A stretch of 9,246 nucleotides of DNA from Bacteroidota bacterium (GTDB taxonomy: Bacteria > Bacteroidota > Kryptoniia > Kryptoniales > JAKASW01): contig JAJYOS010000194.1 of NCBI GenBank assembly GCA_021796055.1, positions 1 to 9,246 of the forward strand. Reading direction: 5' to 3'. The position numbers and the translations under genes were made by a program. Under the pieces are notes generated by a model. The model was given only the letters and a program-made list of their open reading frames with translations, ran no database searches and was not told the DNA's origin. Of this stretch, positions 1-5,933 are shown one piece after another. Positions within the stretch are counted from its first letter, which is position 1. Every line of letters starts with the position of its first letter.

Positions 1-337
1 GAAGCGGGCCAGAGCGACGCGAGGTTGAGGAGTAACTCTCTCCGGAGAAATCGAGGATCGGAGCCTCACCCGGATACGCCCACAAATTGATGCGGTTCCC
101 CGCGACTCCGCTGACGCCGGCGCCGAGTGTGCTGGAAATATTGTACGTGCCGCCCCGCAGGTAAATCGTGGTACCCGCCGTCGCCAGCGACATCGCCTTC
201 GAAATCGTCAGGAGCGGCTGGGTGATGGTGCCCGGATTGGAATCGCTGCCGGCCGGAGAAACGTAGAGAGTAGTCTGGGCCGCAGCCGCGACCGACATTA
301 AGACCAACACTGAAAAACACCGCATAACCTTAGGCAT
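1..337 (-). CDS. Secreted right-handed beta-helix protein, family 9 pectate-lyase-like (3' end beyond left edge)
   Basis: This is a partial gene: 112 codons are visible before the window edge. The start ATG at 337-335 has an AGGA Shine-Dalgarno 5 bases upstream (complement 343-346), which favours it over the in-frame ATG at codon 5. Residues 1-20 form a Sec signal peptide with a hydrophobic core (VLVLMSVAAAA) and likely cleavage before Q21. The mature protein opens with LYVSPAGSDSNPGT, then ISKAMSLA, TIYLRGGTYN (about 57-66) and LWAYPGEAPILDFSG (about 85-99). This order (YVSP-G-D-NPGT, IxxA, TIYxRGGTY, YPGExPxLDFSG) is the N-terminal cap and first coils of PL9 / DUF1565-type beta-helix proteins. 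Those enzymes cleave polygalacturonate by beta-elimination. The catalytic coils lie outside the window, so activity and any C-terminal sorting domain cannot be judged. It lies 38 bases after the GH28 gene, probably in the same operon. It could be a non-enzymatic beta-helix protein. Confidence 0.75.
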   Translation of the reverse strand, partial: MPKVMRCFSVLVLMSVAAAAQTTLYVSPAGSDSNPGTITQPLLTISKAMSLATAGTTIYLRGGTYNISSTLGAGVSGVAGNRINLWAYPGEAPILDFSGESYSSTSRRSGPL

Positions 338-342
338 GATAT

Positions 343-346
343 TCCT
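343..346 (-). promoter_or_regulatory. Ribosome binding site of the beta-helix/pectate-lyase-like gene
   Basis: AGGA on the minus strand, 5 bases before the ATG at 337. It supports that start over the ATG at codon 5. It lies in the short 38-base gap after the GH28 stop, where no terminator hairpin is seen, consistent with co-transcription. Confidence 0.55.
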
Positions 347-375
347 GATTCGTTACAAGTGCCGGCAGAATTGAA

Positions 376-1821
376 TCACTCCTTCACGAGTTTTCCGTTT
401 ATGTAAAAGTGCTCGAGCTTCAACCCAACTGTGTTGGTGACGTTGTCGCCCTTCCTGACTCCGTCGAATTTGCAGTCTTTGATCTCGACTCCATCTATTT
501 TGGATTGTGGGAGTCCGTCGAAGTATAATCCGTAAGTGCTCTTCCGGCTGGCGACATTCTCGACGACGATGTTCTTCATAACCGGATAATAACTGTAGCC
601 CTTAGCTTCCGGCGGATCGTAGTTCATAGTAATTCTGACAATCGCCTCTTTAACCTGTCCTATTTCAAGATTGCGCGCGTAGATGTTCTCGATGACCCCG
701 CCTCTCTTGGCGTTCGATTTTATTCGGAGCCCTTGATCCAGGTTGGGGCTGCTCAGCTTGCAGTTCTCGACATAGACATCGGAGCACCCGCCCGATATTT
801 CGCTTCCTATTGAGACACCGCCGTGACCGTCCTTCATCTTGCAGTCCCTGATGACAATGTCCTTCGCGGGTACGTCCGCCAATCGACCGTCACTATTCCT
901 TCCCGATTTTATAGCGATACAGTCGTCGCCGTCGTTGAATATGCAATTCTGAATTAACACATCGTTGCATGATTCCGGGTCGCATCCGTCGGTATTAGGA
1001 CCGTTGCTGTTCGTCTCGATGCCTTCTATCGTCACGTTCGTGCAAAAGACGGGATGGAGGAACCAGAAGGGCGCTTTTTCAAGCCGGACATCTTTAATAA
1101 GTACATTTTTACATTTAAAGAATTCCACGAATGTAGGCCGCAGGTAATATCCTTCTCCGAAGATTCTCTTGTCTACCGGCACTTTATCGTCGTTGAGCTT
1201 CATGAGACGCGGACGGCTGTCCGGCTGATTGGCCAGTTTCTTCCAGGGCCACCAGTGCAAGCTGTCCGCCGATCCGTCCAACAAGCCTTTTCCCGTCAAC
1301 GCGATATTCTCCTGACCGAAAGCATAAATAAGAGGAGAGTAATTCATCGCGTCGGATCCTTCCCATCTTACGCGTACGACCGGCAGATAGTCTTTCGGGT
1401 CGGTGCTAAACCTGACTACAGCACCCTCAGAGAGATGTAAATCGACGTTGCTCATCAGATGAATTGCGCCGGTGAGGAATATTCCTTTCGGGACGACGAC
1501 ATGACCTCCTCCGGCTTTGCTGCATGCTTCGATCGCTTTCGCGAAGGCTTCTGTGCAAAGCGCCTTGCCGCCGCTGACCGCGCCGTAATCGGTGACGAGG
1601 AAATTCTTATCGGGGAAACCCGGCGGCACGATCCGTTTGAGGATTTGCGGGACCCGGCTCCAACCTGAAGCATCTGCCGGCTTCGTCTGTTTCCAGGTCG
1701 ACGCGAAATCGCTCAACCCGGGGGTGAACACTGCAAGTGTCAGTACCGTAAGCGCAATCGAAAATGCAGCGAGCCTAGATCGGAACTCTTTTCCTGTATG
1801 TGAAGTCATTGGTTTTCCCAT
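376..1821 (-). CDS. GH28 polygalacturonase-family glycoside hydrolase (N-T-D form)
   Basis: Predicted to hydrolyse alpha-1,4-galacturonosidic bonds in pectin fragments. The 481-residue protein has a hydrophobic signal or anchor segment at about 16-36 with no lipobox cysteine. It continues with FLVTDYGA (74-81), AGGGHVVVPKGIFLTGAI, LHLSEGAVVRFS, GKGLLDGS, and a right-handed parallel beta-helix. All four GH28 active-site signatures are present: N276-T277-D278-G, G298-D299-D300, G332-H333-G334-G and R366-I367-K368. Length is normal for bacterial GH28. The ending YINGKLVKE carries no T9SS sorting domain, so a periplasmic enzyme is inferred. The start ATG is 6 bases after the stop of the other GH28 gene, which suggests translational coupling. 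A second in-frame ATG at codon 5 (position 1809) is possible, and neither has a strong Shine-Dalgarno. Family is secure; endo or exo mode and exact substrate are not. Confidence 0.93.
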   Translation of the reverse strand: MGKPMTSHTGKEFRSRLAAFSIALTVLTLAVFTPGLSDFASTWKQTKPADASGWSRVPQILKRIVPPGFPDKNFLVTDYGAVSGGKALCTEAFAKAIEACSKAGGGHVVVPKGIFLTGAIHLMSNVDLHLSEGAVVRFSTDPKDYLPVVRVRWEGSDAMNYSPLIYAFGQENIALTGKGLLDGSADSLHWWPWKKLANQPDSRPRLMKLNDDKVPVDKRIFGEGYYLRPTFVEFFKCKNVLIKDVRLEKAPFWFLHPVFCTNVTIEGIETNSNGPNTDGCDPESCNDVLIQNCIFNDGDDCIAIKSGRNSDGRLADVPAKDIVIRDCKMKDGHGGVSIGSEISGGCSDVYVENCKLSSPNLDQGLRIKSNAKRGGVIENIYARNLEIGQVKEAIVRITMNYDPPEAKGYSYYPVMKNIVVENVASRKSTYGLYFDGLPQSKIDGVEIKDCKFDGVRKGDNVTNTVGLKLEHFYINGKLVKE

Positions 1822-1827
1822 TTCAAA

Positions 1828-3483
1828 CTACTTCTGAGTCACGGCACCCTGCTCGACATCCGGACCATATTCGACCGGGGTCTTCGCGGGAGAAAGATCG
1901 GTATTCAAAATCTTGATTCGGGCGGTCTCCTTCCCTTCCACTTTCATAAAGACTCCCGTATTTGCCGGACAAAATCCCTTGTCGAGAACGAAGTCCCTGG
2001 TGTCCTTCAGCGAGTAGATATCGCCGGTTTTCGGAAAGATCTTTACGTTCCGCAGATTGAATCCCGAAGCAAATTCGGATGTGAAGCCTCTGTCCGCCGA
2101 TATGACGCAATTCGAGATGCTGATGTTTTCAATGGGCATCTCAGGCAAGCCAGCCACTCTCACCGCCTGCCTGGCGCCGTTGCAGAAGATGCTGTCGATG
2201 TGAAAATCTTTGAAGACCGGAGTTTTCTCCGTGACCGGCTGCGGCCCGGTGTCACGCTGAGATTCTTCATAGTATGTATCGAATAGTATGGCTTCGTTTA
2301 CTATATCCTTCATATAGATATTGCTGATGTAGATATTTCTGACAATTCCTCCCCTGCCCCTCCCACTTTTGAACCTCAAGCCGATGTCCGTGCCCACGTA
2401 GTCGCAGTTCTTCACGCTGATATTTTCCATCCCGCCGTCTGTGTTGCTTCCGATTACGAAACCGCCGTGCGCATGGTAAACGACGCAGTCGGCAATAACA
2501 ATGTTCTGAAGCGCAGCGTTGCCGGATTTATCCCGGCTCGACTTCATACAAATTCCGTCGTCGCCCGCCGTAACTGTGCAGTTGTATACCAGAACGTCCT
2601 TGCTCGATGCGATGTCGATGCCGTCGCCGTTCTGCGCCCAATACTCGTTGTTCACTTTCACGTTCCTGATCACGACATCCTCGCATCGATCGGGATACAT
2701 TGCAAATGCGGGTGAGTTCTGGAGAGTGACTCCGTCCACCAGCACGTTCTTGCACTTGCTGAGGAGAAGGAGAATCGGCCTCATGAAATCGCGCGCCGGA
2801 AGGAAATCTTCGGCAGTGAAGTCTTTCTTGTTTTTCTTTTCCCTCAACTCTCGGAGATACTGGGCGCCGTTTGCCGCCTGCTCAGAAGGCCACCACATTT
2901 TGCCGTCGTCGGTGACCACCCCGCCGGATTTGGTCAATTCCTTCCACATCGAAGACGTGACTTTCGCTTTCTTTACCGGCCGCCAGGTAATTCCCGATCC
3001 GTCGAGAAGGCCGGTGCCCGTTATGGCGACGTTATTGAGATTAAATCCGTAGACCGGAGAAGCCACGACAAACCCCCTGGTCGGTGATTTTATTATGGGG
3101 TAGTCGTCATGGTTTCGGCTGAAGAGGACAAGAGCCCCGCGCTTCAGATGCAGGTTCACGTTGCTCTTCAGTTCGATCGGACCCGTAAGCCACAATCCCG
3201 GAGGAACGACCACTGTCCCTCCGCCGGCGTTCGAGCAGGCGTCGATGGTTTTCCTGAAAGCTTCCGTGTTCAGAATTTGGCCATCGCCGACCGCCCCGTA
3301 ACTCTCGATGCTGAAAACCTTATCCGGAAATTCGGGCAACTTGATCTCGGACATCCTGAACGGGAGATTCGAAGTATACTTTTTGACTTCGTCCTTTGTT
3401 ACCTGACCGGAAGAAATTGAACTCAAACCGAGAATAAAGACGGCTGGAAGAAGGACGGAGGTTATTGATTTACTTTTGAACAA
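1828..3483 (-). CDS. GH28 glycoside hydrolase, polygalacturonase superfamily (N-G-D variant)
   Basis: A second GH28 beta-helix hydrolase of about 551 residues, counted from TTG at 3483. The frame extends to a GTG at 3504 (558 residues), but that GTG has no Shine-Dalgarno, whereas the TTG has GGAG 5 bases upstream. Residues 1-26 form a Sec signal peptide (hydrophobic ITSVLLPAVFILGL, likely cleavage before Q27). Family hallmarks are VFSIESYGAVGDG, AGGGTVVVPPGLWLTGPI, GTGLLDGSG, AGDDG (D308-D309), AHGG (H339) and RFKSGRGRGG (R370, K372). The usual N-T-D motif reads N285-G286-D287-G, so both acid residues of the site remain. An insert rich in Lys, Glu and Trp (about 165-230) makes this region longer than in the neighbouring GH28, and the C-terminus has an extra tail. 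There is no T9SS sorting domain, so it is probably periplasmic. Substrate could be oligogalacturonides or a rhamnogalacturonan side structure; sequence alone does not decide. Confidence 0.92.
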   Translation of the reverse strand: MFKSKSITSVLLPAVFILGLSSISSGQVTKDEVKKYTSNLPFRMSEIKLPEFPDKVFSIESYGAVGDGQILNTEAFRKTIDACSNAGGGTVVVPPGLWLTGPIELKSNVNLHLKRGALVLFSRNHDDYPIIKSPTRGFVVASPVYGFNLNNVAITGTGLLDGSGITWRPVKKAKVTSSMWKELTKSGGVVTDDGKMWWPSEQAANGAQYLRELREKKNKKDFTAEDFLPARDFMRPILLLLSKCKNVLVDGVTLQNSPAFAMYPDRCEDVVIRNVKVNNEYWAQNGDGIDIASSKDVLVYNCTVTAGDDGICMKSSRDKSGNAALQNIVIADCVVYHAHGGFVIGSNTDGGMENISVKNCDYVGTDIGLRFKSGRGRGGIVRNIYISNIYMKDIVNEAILFDTYYEESQRDTGPQPVTEKTPVFKDFHIDSIFCNGARQAVRVAGLPEMPIENISISNCVISADRGFTSEFASGFNLRNVKIFPKTGDIYSLKDTRDFVLDKGFCPANTGVFMKVEGKETARIKILNTDLSPAKTPVEYGPDVEQGAVTQK

Positions 3484-3488
3484 TTCAG

Positions 3489-3492
3489 CTCC
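3489..3492 (-). promoter_or_regulatory. Ribosome binding site deciding a TTG start for the N-G-D GH28 gene
   Basis: GGAG on the minus strand, exactly 5 bases before TTG (3483-3481), in frame with the GH28. It lies inside the longer reading frame that begins at GTG 3504, and no comparable motif precedes that GTG. The shorter start leaves a compact signal peptide beginning MFKSKS, with the positive charges right at the N-terminus. Confidence 0.55.
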
Positions 3493-3535
3493 AACGTTAA
3501 GCACGGCATTTAACTAGGTACGAACCGGTACAAGA

Positions 3536-3604
3536 AATGACAATGAGTGACTGCCGGATGACTGCCCTGCTTCTGGTAACCATTCGCAGTCACTCACTGA
3601 CATC
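3536..3604 (-). terminator. Long imperfect inverted repeat after the 642-residue T9SS protein gene
   Basis: The arms are 3536-3554 and 3586-3604. They pair at 16 of 19 positions, including a perfect 11-base core (TGAGTGACTGC at 3544-3554 with its complement at 3586-3596), around a 31-base loop. The repeat begins 10 bases beyond the stop codon at 3614 and precedes the GH28 start. No T-tract follows the stem, so it is not a textbook rho-independent terminator. It may be a terminator, an mRNA-stabilising structure or an operator. The octamer TGACTGCC occurs twice, 11 bases apart, at 3548 and 3559. Confidence 0.4.
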
Positions 3605-3613
3605 TGTCGTTCG

Positions 3614-3880
3614 TTACTTGATTAGCATCATTCGCTTCGTCGAAATGTAATTCCCTGAACGCACCTGGTAGAGATACACTCCGCTCGCGAGAGAATTCCC
3701 GTCAAATGTGACCTCATACACGCCCGGTGCTTTCCTTTCGTTCACCAGCGTTGCGACTTGTCTTCCCAAAACGTCGTACACCTTCAGCGTCACGAACCCT
3801 GATACCGGGATCGCGAAACGGATCTCGGTGGTGGGGTTGAACGGGTTCGGGAAATTTTGAGCGAGCGAGAACTGTTCGGG
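3614..3880 (-). other. Type IX secretion C-terminal sorting domain (642-residue protein)
   Basis: The last 88 codons carry the T9SS type A pattern: LPEQFSLAQNFPNPFNPTT, then LKVYDVLGRQV, GVYEVTFDG, LASGVYLYQVRSG and the basic-hydrophobic end KRMMLIK. Known domains of this kind form a small beta-sandwich recognised by the T9SS translocon and are usually removed on export. Confidence 0.92.
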
Positions 3881-5542
3881 AAGGTTGGAGCTCACCGGAT
3901 TTATTGCGGTTGGCACTAGTAGCTTTCCACCTGTGATCGAGATTTTCCCGTTCGGTCCCAGAGTGAACGGAATCGTGTTATCGAAGATACCAGCCACCAA
4001 ATAAAGGGTGCCGTTGATGGTAGTTGATTGGAAAAGTGTTACAGTATCGGCATTGTCGATGGTCAGATCGTTTACCGTCGCCGGCAGTCCATCTCCGGTT
4101 ACCTGCGTGGAACTACCGTCATACACATAATTGGCTCCGGTCGAGAAGGTCCGCTTTCCAGTGACGAGGATATTGCCAACCGTGTCGCCAACCGCAGTAC
4201 CGGCCGTAATTCCGTCGACGCTGCCGATCCCGAGCGTGGCGGAATTATTGAGGTAGAACGCTTTTGTACCTATCAGACTGTCGGTGGGGCTGAGCATCAG
4301 ATTACCGTTCACCACCCACTGTCCCCAGCCATGCGCTGCCGAGTCGGGTGCCTTGGCACCGCCCCACGGTCTCCCGCCCGTGAAGACAACTGTAGCCCCT
4401 GAAGCGATGGTATCGGTGGGAGTCGGGAAGTAACCGCCTGAATTCGGAGTGTAACCTATCGGCACCCCGAGCGAAACGGTCTGCTGCTTAGTCCCGACGA
4501 AGTTGAAGGCAAATATACCGCTAGAGTTCCCTGCGACCTTTGCCGTTTTATCGAGAGTGAGGTTACCTTTGAGATTAATCTCGCCAACTTCTCCGGTCGA
4601 CGGCGCAGTCGAGCTGGTTCCCGCCTGCAACCTTCCTCCATTAATGAAAGTCAAATTGCCGCCGACGTTGAAAATACCGATCCTGCTGTTGCCTAAAGTG
4701 GAGGCACTCGAGAAAGGTCCCATTCTGGCCATCGTGTTGAGGGTGGCAGCTGTATCTCCAACGGTCACGTTTCCGTCCACAATCCATGTGCACATCATCG
4801 TGCCGCCAGCGGTATCGTAGTCGACGCACGACCACTGGCCAGTAATTACGTCAACGTTTCCCTTGACATGATGGACAAGACTGTAGATGCCTTTTTGTGC
4901 GTCGGCCAGTCCCATGCCTCGAAGTGTGTTGCCGCTGGCGCCGGTATTCATGACAAGGTTTCCGTTTATGGTCAGATTCGCACCGCAAGTGCAGGCGCTC
5001 TTGAAGTCATAAACGTTTCCAAAAGTCGAGTCCGCACTGTTCGAGCCGAGGCTGCTGCTTCCTCCGCTTAACAAAACATAATTGCTCTGGGGATCTATAG
5101 TGTAACCCGCCGCGTTGTTGGGCCAACCAGTCAAGGAAGAACAGCCATTGTAGAACCAGGCGTTCGCCTCGATAGTGAACGTGCCTTTGACTCTGATTCC
5201 GCTTCCGGTGGTCGACCCCAGCACGTTGAGTTTGGCGCCGGACTGAATGTCTATGCTGTTACACGATACCAGTCCCGTGGGATTGGTGGCAACTGAATCT
5301 CCGCTCGCTATTATGACCTGTGTGCAATTCGTGGAATCGGGTACTACTCCACCGGACCAGGTGGCGGCGACTGACCACAGGCCGCCGCCGGTACCGTTGC
5401 TGGTGATTGTCTGAGCGACTGCCCATGTGGAGCTGAACAATACCATGCTCGTCAGGATAAGCGTAGCAATCCATACTTTACTTACGCTTCTCCTGAATTC
5501 GCCTGGACCTACCGATGGGGAATCTATCGACTTCTTTCTCAT
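3614..5542 (-). CDS. T9SS-exported beta-solenoid surface protein with C-terminal sorting domain
   Basis: Complete 642-residue protein. The ATG has an AAGGAG site 8 bases upstream. The N-terminus has a 22-residue polar leader, a hydrophobic core (VWIATLILTSMVLF) and likely cleavage at AVA-Q44. The mature start, GLWSVAATWSGGVVP...VIIASGDSV (about 54-84), resembles the opening module of each repeat in the upstream giant protein. The middle is a string of short beta rungs of the form x-G-N-hydrophobic (NGNLVM 193, KGNVDV 228, DGNVTV 256, GGNLTF 294, KGNLTL 325, NGNLML 412), spaced unevenly at about 28-38 residues with one longer gap, as in a beta-solenoid. Residues 555-642 are a type A sorting domain: NFPNPFNPTT, KVYDVLGRQVATLV, ASGVYLYQV and terminal KRMMLIK. 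T9SS therefore moves it across the outer membrane and anchors or releases it. Seven cysteines fall between 73 and 251. No catalytic motif is recognised; adhesin, glycan binder or structural protein are all possible. Confidence 0.9.
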   Translation of the reverse strand: MRKKSIDSPSVGPGEFRRSVSKVWIATLILTSMVLFSSTWAVAQTITSNGTGGGLWSVAATWSGGVVPDSTNCTQVIIASGDSVATNPTGLVSCNSIDIQSGAKLNVLGSTTGSGIRVKGTFTIEANAWFYNGCSSLTGWPNNAAGYTIDPQSNYVLLSGGSSSLGSNSADSTFGNVYDFKSACTCGANLTINGNLVMNTGASGNTLRGMGLADAQKGIYSLVHHVKGNVDVITGQWSCVDYDTAGGTMMCTWIVDGNVTVGDTAATLNTMARMGPFSSASTLGNSRIGIFNVGGNLTFINGGRLQAGTSSTAPSTGEVGEINLKGNLTLDKTAKVAGNSSGIFAFNFVGTKQQTVSLGVPIGYTPNSGGYFPTPTDTIASGATVVFTGGRPWGGAKAPDSAAHGWGQWVVNGNLMLSPTDSLIGTKAFYLNNSATLGIGSVDGITAGTAVGDTVGNILVTGKRTFSTGANYVYDGSSTQVTGDGLPATVNDLTIDNADTVTLFQSTTINGTLYLVAGIFDNTIPFTLGPNGKISITGGKLLVPTAINPVSSNLPEQFSLAQNFPNPFNPTTEIRFAIPVSGFVTLKVYDVLGRQVATLVNERKAPGVYEVTFDGNSLASGVYLYQVRSGNYISTKRMMLIK

Positions 5543-5550
5543 TTTTGTGT

Positions 5551-5556
5551 CTCCTT
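5551..5556 (-). promoter_or_regulatory. Ribosome binding site of the 642-residue T9SS protein gene
   Basis: AAGGAG on the minus strand, 8 bases before the ATG at 5542. It is the strongest Shine-Dalgarno in the window and fixes this start despite the unusually long polar leader before the signal-peptide core. Confidence 0.75.
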
Positions 5557-5610
5557 CTTTCTCGTGTTCGCAAGTTGCCGGGATAAACTTTTGCTCTGTA
5601 ATTTTCTAAT

Positions 5611-5637
5611 GGCTCCGCCGGGATGACCGGCGGAGCC
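5611..5637 (-). terminator. Perfect GC-rich hairpin downstream of the giant T9SS gene
   Basis: An 11-base perfect stem (5611-5621 with 5627-5637, GGCTCCGCCGG and its complement) closes a 5-base loop. It starts 29 bases beyond the giant gene's stop at 5667 and precedes the next gene's start. The bases after the stem on the minus strand (ATTAGAAAATTAC) are AT-rich but contain no run of T, so it is a plausible terminator or 3'-end stabiliser rather than a canonical intrinsic terminator. The rest of the 124-base gap shows no confident promoter. Confidence 0.6.
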
Positions 5638-5666
5638 AAAGAACAGTTTTCGGCTTTGCGAGTTGA

Positions 5667-5933
5667 TTACTTCATTAACACCATCTTTTGTATCTGCCGC
5701 TGACCGCCGCTCTGGAGAACACTGAAGTATACTCCGGAAGCAAACGACCCGGCGTTGAATTCAACCACGTATTTCTTTCCAGGCTGTGCATCCTGCGAGA
5801 ATAATGTGGTAACCTCCTGGCCCAGAATATTGTAAACCTTCACCGAGGCCATGCCCTTCTTGAGAACCGTGAACTCGATTTTGGTCGAGGGGTTGAACGG
5901 ATTCGGGTAGTTTTGATACAACCTGAATTCAAT
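5667..5933 (-). other. Type IX secretion C-terminal sorting domain (giant protein)
   Basis: The final 88 codons hold FRLYQNYPNPFNPSTKIEF, SVKVYNILGQEVTTLF, GKKYVVEFNAGSF, ASGVYFSVLQSG and the end IQKMVLMK. The arrangement matches the neighbouring protein's domain but with clear divergence, so it is not a recent duplicate of it. Confidence 0.92.

Noticed and set aside
66..320. Minus-strand frame of 84 codons near the left edge
   Set aside because: It overlaps the frame starting at 337, which has a signal peptide, a Shine-Dalgarno and a recognisable beta-helix N-terminus. The 84-codon product is compositionally random.
1054..1440. Plus-strand frame of 128 codons inside the N-T-D GH28 gene
   Set aside because: It lies wholly antisense to a gene with all four GH28 motifs and shows no domain or secretion signal.
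2519..3052. Plus-strand frame of 177 codons inside the N-G-D GH28 gene
   Set aside because: It is antisense to a clear GH28 coding region. The product is Ser/Arg/Pro-rich and resembles no family I know.
3544..3596. Possible CRISPR-like or mobile-element end repeats
   Set aside because: There are only two short arms with one loop, no regularly spaced repeat series, no transposase and no target duplication. A simple inverted repeat explains it.
4028..4402. Plus-strand frame of 124 codons inside the 642-residue T9SS gene
   Set aside because: It is antisense to a well-supported coding region, and the product is Arg/Gly-rich with no recognisable motif.
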